In this document: positions 39,885-48,456 of the stretch, one piece after another
Numbering within the stretch: position 1 is the stretch's first letter
How the letters are laid out: each line of letters begins with the position of its first letter
DNA from: CAZDVQ01 sp964508975
GTDB lineage: Bacteria > Bacteroidota > Bacteroidia > Chitinophagales > Saprospiraceae
Length of the DNA: 64,000 bases
Direction: 5' to 3'
NCBI GenBank assembly: GCA_964508975.1
Contig: CAZDVQ010000005.1
Coordinates: forward strand, 84,129 to 148,128
Made by a program: the position numbers and the translations under genes
The notes under the pieces: model-generated
Told to the model about the DNA's origin: nothing
Seen by the model: only the letters and a program-made list of their open reading frames with translations
The model's database searches: none

Positions 39885-40673
39885 TTACGATACAACCCGA
39901 GGGGGATTGACCTGTTTGATATAATGTTCGATAGCCATGGTCATGGATGGGAACTCAGTGGTTGGTGCAGGAAGATCAACGATTAAGCCTTTACTTGTTG
40001 CCGCTGTTTGGGTGGCTTGCCCGAAAGTGGCTATCCGCGTATTATTTTGCTTGAAGTCGGGGAAGTTTTCGAAAAGTGATTCGAGCCCTTGGGGACTAAA
40101 GAAAACGAGCATATCGTAAAAAATATCTTTCAAATCGGAGAGGTCGCTGCTCACGGTTTTATACATGAGTGACTCTGTGAAAGGGATACCTTTTTCGGTT
40201 AGGAAAGTTTTTTCACCACGGCTTCCGATATTAGAGCATGGGAGCAAGAATTTTTCAGTTTTCTTGTGCTTGGTCAGGGCGTTTTTTAGGTCCTCGAGGC
40301 TACGTTCACCAAAGAACACTTTACGTTTGCGGTAAGTGATATAACGTTGAAGGTAGAGGGCGATTTGCTCGGTGACACAGAAGTACTTGGTATCTTCTGA
40401 AATTTTCACGCGGCATTCTTCACAGAGCCTAAAGTAATTATCTACGGCGTACTTGCTCGTCATGATGACGGCCGTGAAATCTTGGAGAGAAATATGTTGT
40501 TTACGGAACTCCTTGGCGTCAACACCTTCTACATGGATAAAAGGCCTAAAGTCGATCTTGATATTATATTTCTCTTCTAGTGCGGTGTAATGCGCGGCGT
40601 GTTGGGCAGCTTGTGGCTGTGATACAAGAATGGATTTAACTTCGCGCAATCTATCAGTTGCTGGGTTTTGCAT
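39885..40673 (-). CDS. hemD: Uroporphyrinogen-III synthase-like protein
   Basis: A 262-residue protein of the HemD fold: two similar alpha/beta domains joined by a linker. Visible blocks are FTAVIMTSKYAVDNYF (domain 1), KYFCVTEQIALYL, LLPCSNIGSRGEKTFL and DMLVFFSPQGLESLF with ATFGQATQTAA (domain 2). HemD closes hydroxymethylbilane to uroporphyrinogen III for haem synthesis. HemD is poorly conserved, so the call rests on these blocks plus the conserved Bacteroidota neighbourhood with the DUF4271 gene, which precedes it by 48 bases. Confidence 0.8.
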   Translation of the reverse strand: MQNPATDRLREVKSILVSQPQAAQHAAHYTALEEKYNIKIDFRPFIHVEGVDAKEFRKQHISLQDFTAVIMTSKYAVDNYFRLCEECRVKISEDTKYFCVTEQIALYLQRYITYRKRKVFFGERSLEDLKNALTKHKKTEKFLLPCSNIGSRGEKTFLTEKGIPFTESLMYKTVSSDLSDLKDIFYDMLVFFSPQGLESLFENFPDFKQNNTRIATFGQATQTAATSKGLIVDLPAPTTEFPSMTMAIEHYIKQVNPPRVVS

Positions 40674-40721
40674 ATGTACATTATTGAAGAAAGGGCATGC
40701 ACAAATAAAGGGGTGTAATCG

Positions 40722-41768
40722 CTATGCGCCTTGCATCAATAGTTTAACCAAAATGACGACAGGGGCGATTTCGACGGTGCAAAGATACATAAAAAAGTGA
40801 AACTTGTGATGTGCAATATAATTTGACGCAATCAGTAAACCTCTTATAGAGCGGTATATGTAAATAGAAGCGTACAAACCGATAGTTGTAAAGACCATAA
40901 AGCGCCTGCTACCCGGGGGCGCATAGGCAATTAGGAACAAGAATGGCATCAATAATATACCAATTACCCGATTGGTTGTACTAATAATATAGCTATAAAA
41001 CGATGTTTCATTCCCAAATGGGTAAATGAAGGAAAGAACGCCTATTTTAAGGTGACGGAGCGTGTAGATTAAACTAACGCCACCGATATACAGGAGTAAA
41101 TCGAGCAAGGGGCTGCTATTTATTTTAACGCCGTATAATTGGGTTACTTGGTAAACGAGCACACCTGCATTTAAAACAAATAGAAGGTAGAAAAGTACAT
41201 CAGCCAAGTTGACGAATGAACTTACATCGCGGTATCGCTGCCAAGCGATATTCATGTTGGTAAAGACCTTAAAGTAATCGGCAATTTTATCGCGGTAAAC
41301 ACTAACGAGTACCGTAAGGAAACCGAGTAAAGTGAGCAAGGTGAACAAAAACCAGCCGCCTGCAGGGTTTTTGGGCAAACTCAAAAAGGCTTGTCTTGGC
41401 GCTTTGGGTTTGGCAACCTTAAGTGTTTTCGTGTTCTTTTTTTGGCCTTTTTCAGCGGCAGAAGCCAAGGCAAATGGGTTATTTGAACTTACCTCACCCA
41501 ACGCAAAGGGGTTGTCAAGCACATCGCTTTGGTCGGCCAATGAATTTTCAGTACTTACTGGAGCCGGGGCAGGCGCTTGTATAGCAGCCGGGTTTTGAGG
41601 AAAAGTTTGTGCGGGGCGGTTATACACTACCGGCGGGCGTTGAACAGGCTGAGGCGCCGGGCTAACCTGATTTACCACGCCAGAATCTCCTGGTTGAGCC
41701 CACAACAAGAGTGGAGCTAACCAGCAAAGGAACAAGGCGATGAGGGGTAAATAAAGGCTGCGTTTCAA
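40722..41768 (-). CDS. DUF4271 family membrane protein
   Basis: A 348-residue protein. A signal peptide (LLLWAQ end) leads into a proline/alanine-rich periplasmic stretch (about 25-125), then six or seven membrane helices (about 135-345). The first is WFLFTLLTLLGFLTVLVSVY and the last is TVEIAPVVILVKLLMQG. The DUF4271 family is restricted to Bacteroidota and is commonly found next to hemD, as here. No function is known to me. The overlap with haem genes may reflect shared expression rather than shared chemistry. Confidence 0.82.
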   Translation of the reverse strand: MKRSLYLPLIALFLCWLAPLLLWAQPGDSGVVNQVSPAPQPVQRPPVVYNRPAQTFPQNPAAIQAPAPAPVSTENSLADQSDVLDNPFALGEVSSNNPFALASAAEKGQKKNTKTLKVAKPKAPRQAFLSLPKNPAGGWFLFTLLTLLGFLTVLVSVYRDKIADYFKVFTNMNIAWQRYRDVSSFVNLADVLFYLLFVLNAGVLVYQVTQLYGVKINSSPLLDLLLYIGGVSLIYTLRHLKIGVLSFIYPFGNETSFYSYIISTTNRVIGILLMPFLFLIAYAPPGSRRFMVFTTIGLYASIYIYRSIRGLLIASNYIAHHKFHFFMYLCTVEIAPVVILVKLLMQGA

Positions 41769-41958
41769 CGTTTGATATTTCAGGCTGCAAAATTAGTAAA
41801 AAAACATCGCGCATTATCTTGCCTATCAAATTTTCGTTAGACAAACTATTTCGCAGGCATAAAGTACTTATTCCAAAAATAGCCCTTAAGCGTAATAAAT
41901 TATACCAACGCATGTAAAAGCTATACCTTAACTTCACGGTCTCAGAACAGTAAAACCT

Positions 41959-43005
41959 ATGAAAACAGTAGCCTTTCTAGTATTCTTTTTGTACTTGAGT
42001 ACAGCCTGTATAGCTCAAGGACCGGCACAACACGTGTTGGACGCCCGCGGCGACCAAGGCCTCCGGGTGGTATTTTACAATGTTGAAAATTTATTTGACA
42101 TTGAAGATGACAGCCTGACACAAGATGAAGAATTTTTACCCACGGGGCAACGTGGCTGGAACTGGTCGAGATACCAAACCAAGTTGAACCATATTTACCA
42201 AACTTTATCGGCGCTTGGTGGCTGGGAATTACCCGATATTATAGGTGTTTGCGAAATAGAAAACCGTCGGGTATTGGAAGACCTTGTAAACCGTACGCCA
42301 TTGCGCAAACTAGGCTACCAAGTCATCCATGAGGACTCTCCTGATGCCCGTGGCATTGATGTTGGCCTGATTGTAAAAACCAGCAAGGTTAAGTACTTGT
42401 CGCACCGGGCTATTGCAGTTAACTTCCCAGATGATGCCTACAAGACCCGCGATATATTGATGGCCGAGTTATTGGTACTCAACTCCGATACCCTACGTGT
42501 ATTTGTGAACCACTGGCCTTCGCGCCGCGGTGGTAAAGATGACAGCGAGCCCCGCCGTATGTTTGTGGCAGGCTTGGCCCGCGCGGCCGTAGATAGCTTG
42601 CTACAAGTTAACCCCAACGCAAATATTTTACTGATGGGCGACTATAACGACGAGCCCGAAAACGCCTCGCTGGTAGAAGTACTTCGTGCACATGGGCCTA
42701 AAGACAACTTGGCCAAGGGCGATTTGGTAAATCTCATGCGCCCCTTGCTGAAAAACTGGAAATTTGGCTCGCATAAATTCCAAGAACACTGGGGCGTGCT
42801 GGATCAAATCATCGTATCGCAAGCCTTGCTGAACGGTAAGCTGCAAGTAGCACCGCAAGGCGCCGTGATATTCGATGGCGATTTTTTACTGACCGAGGAT
42901 TTAACCCACTTTGGCCAAACCCCTTTCAGGACTTATAACGGCCCTGCCTACATTGGCGGATACAGCGATCACCTGCCTGTTTATGTTGATTTGATTAAAA
43001 AGTAA
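41959..43005 (+). CDS. Secreted endonuclease/exonuclease/phosphatase family protein
   Basis: A 348-residue exported protein (signal ends STACIAQ). It has the DNase I-like fold motifs VVFYNVENLFD, GVCEIENRRVLEDLV (Mg2+-binding glutamate), FVNHWPSRRGGK, LLMGDYNDEP and SDHLPVYVDL. These are the four catalytic regions of the exonuclease/endonuclease/phosphatase superfamily. The substrate could be extracellular DNA or a phosphoester, and the sequence does not decide between them. The RGG-rich loop after NHWPSR is typical of Bacteroidota members. Confidence 0.88.
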   Translation: MKTVAFLVFFLYLSTACIAQGPAQHVLDARGDQGLRVVFYNVENLFDIEDDSLTQDEEFLPTGQRGWNWSRYQTKLNHIYQTLSALGGWELPDIIGVCEIENRRVLEDLVNRTPLRKLGYQVIHEDSPDARGIDVGLIVKTSKVKYLSHRAIAVNFPDDAYKTRDILMAELLVLNSDTLRVFVNHWPSRRGGKDDSEPRRMFVAGLARAAVDSLLQVNPNANILLMGDYNDEPENASLVEVLRAHGPKDNLAKGDLVNLMRPLLKNWKFGSHKFQEHWGVLDQIIVSQALLNGKLQVAPQGAVIFDGDFLLTEDLTHFGQTPFRTYNGPAYIGGYSDHLPVYVDLIKK

Positions 43006-43139
43006 ATCGGGGCTACTTCAATTTTAAGCTTATTTAAACACACTTAAAATACTGATAATCAAATTATTAATATTTTGAATACCCTAAAGTCAGGCTAAAA
43101 AACTGCTTTGAACTTGATATTTTCAGACATAATTTTCAC

Positions 43140-43298
43140 CGCATATTTGCATTGTCAATAGCACAAAAACAAAATGATATATACAAACTGGTTTCTTCCC
43201 TGACCAGTTGAAAGATGTGCATTTCGTGGCGATGTTGTCCATAAAGGGAATGTGGTGAAGTGAGGTGCCTGGTTATCAAAGGATAATCAGGCCCTTTT
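43140..43298 (+). ncRNA. Candidate small RNA ending in a terminator
   Basis: A 538-base gap (43006-43543) has no credible ORF but holds two hairpins in tandem. ACTGG-TTTCTTCCCTGA-CCAGT is at about 43187-43208. A terminator-like GCCTGGTTATC/GATAATCAGGC with a TTTT tail is at 43267-43298, 260 bases past the preceding stop and so unlikely to serve that gene. A partial -7 box (CATATTTG) lies at about 43142-43149. The region could encode a roughly 130-base RNA. I cannot assign a family. Confidence 0.35.
43266..43298 (+). terminator. Intrinsic terminator
   Basis: GCCTGGTTATC pairs with GATAATCAGGC (one bulge) followed by CCTTTT. See the candidate small RNA that it would end. Confidence 0.6.
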
Positions 43299-43339
43299 CG
43301 TTTGTACATAAGCGCTCCGTCCTTGTTGCTTTAATTTTT

Positions 43340-43450
43340 TTGGGGCGCCCCGGCGCGTTGCGCCGTCGGTCCCCTCCAGGCGCGCTAATCGCTTGGCGCT
43401 ACGCGCTGCCACCTACGGTGGCCCCTTCCGGGCACCTGGCGCAGGCTTTA
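43340..43450 (+). repeat. GC-rich mosaic repeat (GCR)
   Basis: A GCR copy beginning TTTTTTTGGGGCGCCCC and ending CACCTGGCGCAGG, with hairpins including GGCGCG-TT-GCGCC. It points at the TRAP binding-protein gene. Confidence 0.72.
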
Positions 43451-43483
43451 CATGTATCGGTATCCTAAATTCAAACTTAGGCT

Positions 43484-43491
43484 TATATTTG
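43484..43491 (+). promoter_or_regulatory. Promoter -7 box (TATATTTG)
   Basis: A full TAnnTTTG match, 52 bases before the TRAP binding-protein gene and 34 bases after a GCR element. Confidence 0.45.
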
Positions 43492-43543
43492 TACGCTAGC
43501 TTGTGGATCAAGCAAGCCCCAAATCTCTAAAACCTATTGCATC

Positions 43544-44668
43544 ATGGATAAAAACAACAACAGCCGTCGAAATTTCTTGAAATCAGCAGCACTGGCCAGT
43601 ACTGCCATTGGCCTCGGACTAGCATCATGTGCAGGCGGCGATGATAAAGGCAAAACCGCGGGAGGCTCGAAACGCGGTAAAAAAATTAAATGGAAAGCTA
43701 CTACCACCTGGCCACCCAATTTCCCGGTGCTAGGTGAAGGCATGCAGTTATTTGCCGACTGGGTCAAAACCATGTCGGATGGCCGCCTTGACATTAAAGT
43801 GTATGGCGCAGGCGAATACGTGCCAGCCATGGAATCATTTGACGCCGTAAGCCAAGGTACCGTTGAAATTGGCCACGGGGCTGCATATTACTGGAGTGGC
43901 AAAATGCCCGCGGCATCGTTTTTTGCCTCGGTGCCTTTTGGCCTCAACACACAGCAAATTAACGCCTGGTTGTTGAGCGGCGGCGGCTTGGCCCTCTGGG
44001 AGGAACTCTATGCACCACATAACGTGATTCCTTTTCCAGCAGGCAACACCGGCGTGCAAATGGGCGGCTGGTTTAACCGCGAAGTACAAACCGTGGCCGA
44101 TATTAAAGGCCTAAAAATGCGTATACCTGGACTTGGCGGCAAAGTGATTGACAAACTTGGCGGCTCATCGGTACAAATACCTGGGGCAGAGGTTTACACC
44201 TCCTTGGAGCGCGGCGTGATTGATGCCACAGAATGGATTGGCCCTTACCACGATTACAAGCTAGGACTGCACAAGGTAGCTAAGTTCTATTACTACCCGG
44301 GCTGGCACGAACCAGGCACTACCCTCGAAATGATTATCAATAAACAAGCCTTTGAAGCCTTGCCCGAGGATTTACAGGAGATTGTCCGCACAGCAGCATT
44401 GCGCTCTAACCATTGGGTATTGAGCGAGCTGGAAGCCAAAAACAACCAGTTTTTGAGCAAGATGGTGAAAGAAGAAGGCGTACAGTTGCGCCGTTTCCCC
44501 GATGAGGTGCTACAAGCTTTAAAATTGGCCAGCGCCGAGATATTATCCGCAGAAGCCGCTAAAGACCCCTTTGCCAAGAAGGTGTACGAGCACATGCTTA
44601 ACTTCAAGAAAGAGGTACTGGGCTGGTACGATTTATCAGAAGGCGTGATGGGGCCGTTATTGAGGTGA
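43544..44668 (+). CDS. TRAP transporter substrate-binding lipoprotein (DctP/TakP type)
   Basis: A 374-residue periplasmic solute-binding protein. The leader has a Tat motif (R8-R9-N-F-L-K) and a lipobox at C29 (GLASC), so it is probably folded before export and then lipid-anchored. The DctP fold carries TTTWPPNFP, GAGEYVPAMESFDAV, GNTGVQMGGWF and the ligand-binding R in GLKMRIPGLGG. It resembles 2-oxo-acid binding TakP in these blocks (EWIGPYHDYKLG, YYYPGWHEPG). No DctQ/DctM membrane genes adjoin, so either they are elsewhere or it serves another partner. Confidence 0.9.
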   Translation: MDKNNNSRRNFLKSAALASTAIGLGLASCAGGDDKGKTAGGSKRGKKIKWKATTTWPPNFPVLGEGMQLFADWVKTMSDGRLDIKVYGAGEYVPAMESFDAVSQGTVEIGHGAAYYWSGKMPAASFFASVPFGLNTQQINAWLLSGGGLALWEELYAPHNVIPFPAGNTGVQMGGWFNREVQTVADIKGLKMRIPGLGGKVIDKLGGSSVQIPGAEVYTSLERGVIDATEWIGPYHDYKLGLHKVAKFYYYPGWHEPGTTLEMIINKQAFEALPEDLQEIVRTAALRSNHWVLSELEAKNNQFLSKMVKEEGVQLRRFPDEVLQALKLASAEILSAEAAKDPFAKKVYEHMLNFKKEVLGWYDLSEGVMGPLLR

Positions 44669-44679
44669 CCACTACTCCG

Positions 44680-44797
44680 CGCAAGCTGCCCGGAAGGCAG
44701 CGGCGTAGCCGCTGGTGCGCAGCACCGAGCGTACAGCGAGCCTGTAGGGGAGCGACCCCGCCTTGCGGTATCGCAAGGCGGGGATGCGCCCAAAAAA
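44680..44797 (-). repeat. GC-rich mosaic repeat (GCR)
   Basis: A GCR copy with hairpins GCGGC-GTA-GCCGC, GGTGC-GCA-GCACC and CCCCGCCTTGC-GGTATC-GCAAGGCGGGG, plus the core CCGAGCGTACAGCGAGC. It fills the space between two converging genes and may act as a terminator there. Confidence 0.75.
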
Positions 44798-44801
44798 TGA
44801 A

Positions 44802-46202
44802 CTATTTATTCTTGTTGAACAAGATGGGCACTTTTAAACCCATGTTGATATTGGTACCCGTGATATCCTTGCTGAACTGGCTGAAAATATCGGTGGTGGT
44901 GACGAATACCGGGCCTGCCCTGAAACCGAGACCAACGCTGAGCTGGTTGTGGCCATTGAGCGTGATGGGCAGGTAAACGTCGAGCCAACGCGATTCAAAA
45001 CGGGCCTGGAGTGTGTAAAATGCGAGGCCGTGCAGCTTGAGTGGCGCGTCGATGGGGTTGAACGGGATGCTGGCCACGAGCCCCACGTAAAAGTTTTTCC
45101 AGATGTTGTAATCTACCTGGAAGCCCATGGTGGTAGGCATACGCATGCTATACGGTGCGTATGTGGTGTCCATGTTGAGGCGATTGGTGATAGAATTACC
45201 GAAGTTTTGTGGACTAGAAACGTCAATCGAGTCAAGGTCCCAGTCTTGGGTAGAGCCGCTGAAGTTACCGCCAAAAGTACCACGGTCAAAACGCAAGTTG
45301 CCGATGTCCATGAGCGATACGCCTGCTTTCAGTTTGTATTTATTTTTGCTTTTGAAGCCCAAAAACTCGCTGTTGGGGCGCCATTCGTAGCTAAAACCGA
45401 GGTCGGCACCTACCGAGAGTCGGTTAAAATCGAAAGGACGGGTGCCGATGGTGGCCCAGTCTTCGCCTTCGAGGTTGTTGGAGTAGCCAAAACGAACGTC
45501 GGAGAGCGTTACGTCCATGGTATCGGCGTTGTCGAAACGCACATTAAGCTCCTCGGCGTAAAAGTGCATACTGCCAGCAGCCATGCGGAACTTAAGGTTT
45601 ACGCCACCTGAAACATGGTGCGCGCCAAGATCTACGATTTCGCGGCCATAGGCCAGGCCTACCTCGGTCCAAGTAGCGGCTTGCACGTTGAACTTTTTGT
45701 TGTCGAAATCCACGTTCCATTGCGTAGGGTCATTCAACTCGTCGAGGGCAAAGTCGAGTACATCAGGGTCAACGTTATCAATGAGGAACATTTGGCGCAG
45801 CTCGGAGGTGATGGCAAAGCCATTTTTACCGATGCTAAACATAGCCGAGGGGCCCATCATGCGCACCTGCTGGAACAAACGCATGGATTCAACATCTTTC
45901 TGGATGAGAAAATCCTGACGGAAACGCTGGAAATTGTCCTGGTAAATAGTGTCGGTGTAAAGCGCACTTTTGGGCTTTAGGATGTCGCGGCTTACACCCA
46001 AGGCGTTGTTGCTAAAATCGACGTTGGTGCTCGATATGTTGAAATCGAGGAATAACCGGCTGGTGGCCAAGTTGGCTGGGTTAATTTGCAAGCTGTGCAC
46101 GCCGGCGTAGTTACTGGCGCCTACTACTTGATTGCTCTGGGCCATTAGGCCAACATGAGCCGACAGGGCTAAAAAAAGCGCCCCGATGCGAAAAAAATTC
46201 AT
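44802..46202 (-). CDS. DUF5723 family outer-membrane protein
   Basis: A 466-residue protein with signal peptide MNFFRIGALFLALSAHVGLMAQ. The start at 46202 is chosen because the frame further upstream translates the 163-bp inverted repeat. The mature part begins SNQVVGASNYAGVHSLQINPANLA, a block like those of FadL/PorV-type barrels and DUF5723. It continues as alternating beta strands to the end (FVTTTDIFSQFSKDITGTN, then NMGLKVPIL). It is probably a 14-strand outer-membrane barrel of unknown cargo. Confidence 0.82.
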   Translation of the reverse strand: MNFFRIGALFLALSAHVGLMAQSNQVVGASNYAGVHSLQINPANLATSRLFLDFNISSTNVDFSNNALGVSRDILKPKSALYTDTIYQDNFQRFRQDFLIQKDVESMRLFQQVRMMGPSAMFSIGKNGFAITSELRQMFLIDNVDPDVLDFALDELNDPTQWNVDFDNKKFNVQAATWTEVGLAYGREIVDLGAHHVSGGVNLKFRMAAGSMHFYAEELNVRFDNADTMDVTLSDVRFGYSNNLEGEDWATIGTRPFDFNRLSVGADLGFSYEWRPNSEFLGFKSKNKYKLKAGVSLMDIGNLRFDRGTFGGNFSGSTQDWDLDSIDVSSPQNFGNSITNRLNMDTTYAPYSMRMPTTMGFQVDYNIWKNFYVGLVASIPFNPIDAPLKLHGLAFYTLQARFESRWLDVYLPITLNGHNQLSVGLGFRAGPVFVTTTDIFSQFSKDITGTNINMGLKVPILFNKNK

Positions 46203-46230
46203 ATAATTGAAGGTTTGGTGTAAACGACTA

Positions 46231-46392
46231 AGAGTATGTTTGGATTTTGGGTTTCGAGAGAAAAACGAGCTATTTTTTGATGAGGTTGCTTTAAAAAATG
46301 GGCGCATAGTGGGGCTACGTAACTATTTTTTAAAGCAAAAATCATCGAAAAAGAGCTGTTTTTTGCCGGAAGCTAAAACCCAAACATACTCT
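46231..46392 (+). repeat. 163-bp imperfect inverted repeat element, copy 2
   Basis: A 162-base copy with ends AGAGTATG and CATACTCT. Arms of about 70 bases share GCTTTAAAAAAT, GAGCT and AAAAAC words and pair with each other. The centre is GGGCGCATAGTGGGGCTACG. It lies 28 bases upstream of the DUF5723 start, in the same relative orientation as the other two copies have to their genes. Confidence 0.9.
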
Positions 46393-46443
46393 AAACGCCA
46401 ATATACGGGGTTTTAGTTGGAAGGATTATAAATTTAACAGGTG

Positions 46444-47358
46444 TTAGGCCCTTTTATGTGTAATAAAGGGGTACAAGAACACCGGTACCATGACCAAGGC
46501 CATGCCTAGGTAAAACCAAGTGCCTAGGGTTTCATTTTCTTTTAATATGATAGCAGCCATGATGGCCCCGTATATCGGTTCGAGGTTAAATGCATAATTG
46601 GCCGTGAACGGCGTTAGGTATTTGAGGGCTTGCAAGGACAATATATAGGCCAGCACCGTACAAACCAAGGCGAAAAACACGAGGTGGATGATATCCCAGG
46701 TATCGGGCACAAACTTGCCTGGATCAGGGCTAAAGGCAAACCAAAAGGGCATAATCAGGCTAATCGTGGCAAAGGCGCTGGTCATCTCGCTGATGGTAAT
46801 GCTTTGCGGTCCAACTTTATCTACCACCGTTTTGTTCATCGTTGAAAAAATCGCGGCAAACAAGGCGGCTAATATGCCCAAAACCAAGCCGGGCAAGTTC
46901 TCGATACCCGTGGCGTTAGCAATGAGCAAGATACCGGGCATTATGAGCAGGCCCAGCAGTACATCTGACCACACGATGCGCTTTTTGAGGATGATAGGCT
47001 CGGTCAAAGCCGTAAAAAACGATACCGAGGCAAAACAACTCAAGGCAATCGAGGCGTTTGACACGGCAATAGAGCCATAAAAGCAAATCCAGTGAATACC
47101 TACCACCACCCCGATACCCCAAAGTTTTTTGCGCAGCGGGAAACTTAGAGGCTCTAATTTCCAGAACAGTTTGGCAATGAGCATCAAGGCGGCCAAGGTA
47201 AAAATCAAGCGCCACCACACCACCGTTGTCCCCGCCATGCCCCCGTTGGAGAGAATGCGGCCATATACCGCCGTGGCGCCGAATAAAAATACGGCAGCGT
47301 GCAATTGAAGGTAAGCCTTGGTGGTCTGGTTCACGGGTATTAAGGTTTGGATGGCCAA
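46444..47358 (-). CDS. EamA/DMT-family transporter
   Basis: A 304-residue inner-membrane protein with ten predicted helices in two EamA repeats. The first repeat is about residues 17-150 (LHAAVFLFGATAVYGRIL; GIHWICFYGSIAVSNASIAL). The second is about 160-300 (LGILAALFAAIFSTMNKTVVDK; YAFNLEPIYGAIMAAIIL). The double LEPI/TEPI motif near each half's end is typical of drug/metabolite exporters. The substrate is unknown. The start may be the ATG 47358 or slightly later; the first 15 residues are not membrane-embedded. Confidence 0.88.
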   Translation of the reverse strand: MAIQTLIPVNQTTKAYLQLHAAVFLFGATAVYGRILSNGGMAGTTVVWWRLIFTLAALMLIAKLFWKLEPLSFPLRKKLWGIGVVVGIHWICFYGSIAVSNASIALSCFASVSFFTALTEPIILKKRIVWSDVLLGLLIMPGILLIANATGIENLPGLVLGILAALFAAIFSTMNKTVVDKVGPQSITISEMTSAFATISLIMPFWFAFSPDPGKFVPDTWDIIHLVFFALVCTVLAYILSLQALKYLTPFTANYAFNLEPIYGAIMAAIILKENETLGTWFYLGMALVMVPVFLYPFITHKRA

Positions 47359-47463
47359 AGGTCGTGTTTTTTACAAAACCATATGCCCAAATGTTTGTTT
47401 TATTGGCTCGTGGCGGTTTATCTGCCGGTTAAAAAAATTTCTAACCCTAATTCAGCATTTCCC

Positions 47464-47925
47464 ATGGCATTACAAGTAGGCGATAAAGCGCCAGATTTCA
47501 CCCTTTTCAACAGCGAGAAACAAGCTGTATCATTGGCTAATTTCCAAGGCAAAAACCTAGTGGTTTTGTTCTTCCCGCTCGCATTCACGAGCGTGTGTAC
47601 CACCGAGTTGTGCGCCATGCGCGACGATATCGCGTTTTACCAGAACTTGAATGCCAGCGTGGTGGCCATTTCGGTCGATTCACCGTTTACGCTCGGCAAA
47701 TTCAAGGAAGAACAGCGCCTGAACTTCGATTTATTGTCGGACTTTAACGCTGAGGTATCAACCGCATACGGCTCTTTGTACACTGATTTTGTGTTGGGCA
47801 TGCGCAATGTATCTAAGCGCAGCGCTTTCGTCATCGACGGGCAAGGCATCATCCGTTACGCAGAAGTACTCGAGAACGCCGGTGAAATACCCAACTTCGA
47901 GGCCGTAAAAGCAGCCTTGGCCTAG
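47464..47925 (+). CDS. Peroxiredoxin (AhpE/BCP-like)
   Basis: A 153-residue thiol peroxidase. The start is set at 47464 (MALQVGDKAPDF), since the upstream frame overlaps the divergent transporter start. The peroxidatic cysteine is C45 in FTSVC45TTELC50, with C50 a possible resolving cysteine. R116 or neighbouring arginines in GMRNVSKRSAFVID complete the active site. It reduces hydrogen peroxide and alkyl peroxides in the cytosol with a thioredoxin-type donor. Length and motif agree with the AhpE/Prx5-like group more than with classical BCP. Confidence 0.9.
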   Translation: MALQVGDKAPDFTLFNSEKQAVSLANFQGKNLVVLFFPLAFTSVCTTELCAMRDDIAFYQNLNASVVAISVDSPFTLGKFKEEQRLNFDLLSDFNAEVSTAYGSLYTDFVLGMRNVSKRSAFVIDGQGIIRYAEVLENAGEIPNFEAVKAALA

Positions 47926-47967
47926 CAAACGGTCATTTAATCGTTTATTCCTCCAATCATTTTTTCC

Positions 47968-48137
47968 TTTTGGGCGTGCCCGCCTGCCGCTTGCGCGGCG
48001 GCGGTCGCTCCCCTCTGGGCTCGCTGTTCGCTCGGCCCTTCGCCGCCTATATAGCTGTGGAGACCAAACATGCTTGTTTCTACTGGGCGGCTCGGTCTGC
48101 GGCTTCGCCGCACCCGCCGGGCAGCTCACGCGACAAC
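47968..48137 (+). repeat. GC-rich mosaic repeat (GCR)
   Basis: A long GCR copy beginning TTTTGGGCGTGCCCG and ending GGGCAGCTCACGCG. Hairpins include GCGGC-TTC-GCCGC. It also contains the core reading GCTCGCTGTTCGCTCGG. Together with the next two entries it fills the 530-base gap before the LemA gene. Confidence 0.7.
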
Positions 48138-48149
48138 GGCAAAACCTTT

Positions 48150-48195
48150 TTAATGGTTAATTGTAACTGGTTAGTGATTAATGGGTTAGCGTACT
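48150..48195 (+). repeat. AT-rich repeat attached to a GCR element
   Basis: TTTTTAATGGTTAATTGTAA followed by TGGTTAGTGATTAATGGGTTA. Almost the same string is found, inverted, at 53975-54020, and both copies directly follow the GCGCAGG/CTCACGCG end of a GCR element. Confidence 0.75.
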
Positions 48196-48250
48196 GTTTT
48201 CAACCATATTTTCAGGTATTGAATATGCGATAGACATATGCCGGGGGTAG

Positions 48251-48345
48251 AGCCGCCAAGCTTGGCGGCTATGGGTATTGCACCAACGTGAAAATTCAAG
48301 TCCCCCTGCCCAAAGGGCAGGTCATATCGGTAGCCGCGGGTTAAA
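48251..48345. repeat. Palindrome cluster (AGCCGCC and CTGCCC hairpins)
   Basis: A perfect 20-base palindrome AGCCGCCAAGCTTGGCGGCT is followed by hairpin CTGCCC-AAA-GGGCAG and the string GTCATATCGGTAGCCGCGGG. The hairpin and string recur at 63833-63876 with a different loop (CTGCCC-GTG-GGGCAG). No gene is seen between 47926 and 48456. Confidence 0.7.
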
Positions 48346-48456
48346 CGCAGTGCAACCCGGGGTTTAGAGGCCCCAAAAAAAGAAAAAAATAATCCAGTGG
48401 CAACATTTCGGCATTAATCATTAACTTTCCACTCGTTTTAAAAGCTACCTTGCGCC

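Noticed and set aside
46203..46307. A 35-residue N-terminal extension of the DUF5723 protein
   Set aside because: It translates the right arm of the 163-bp repeat, and the next Met begins a perfect signal peptide.
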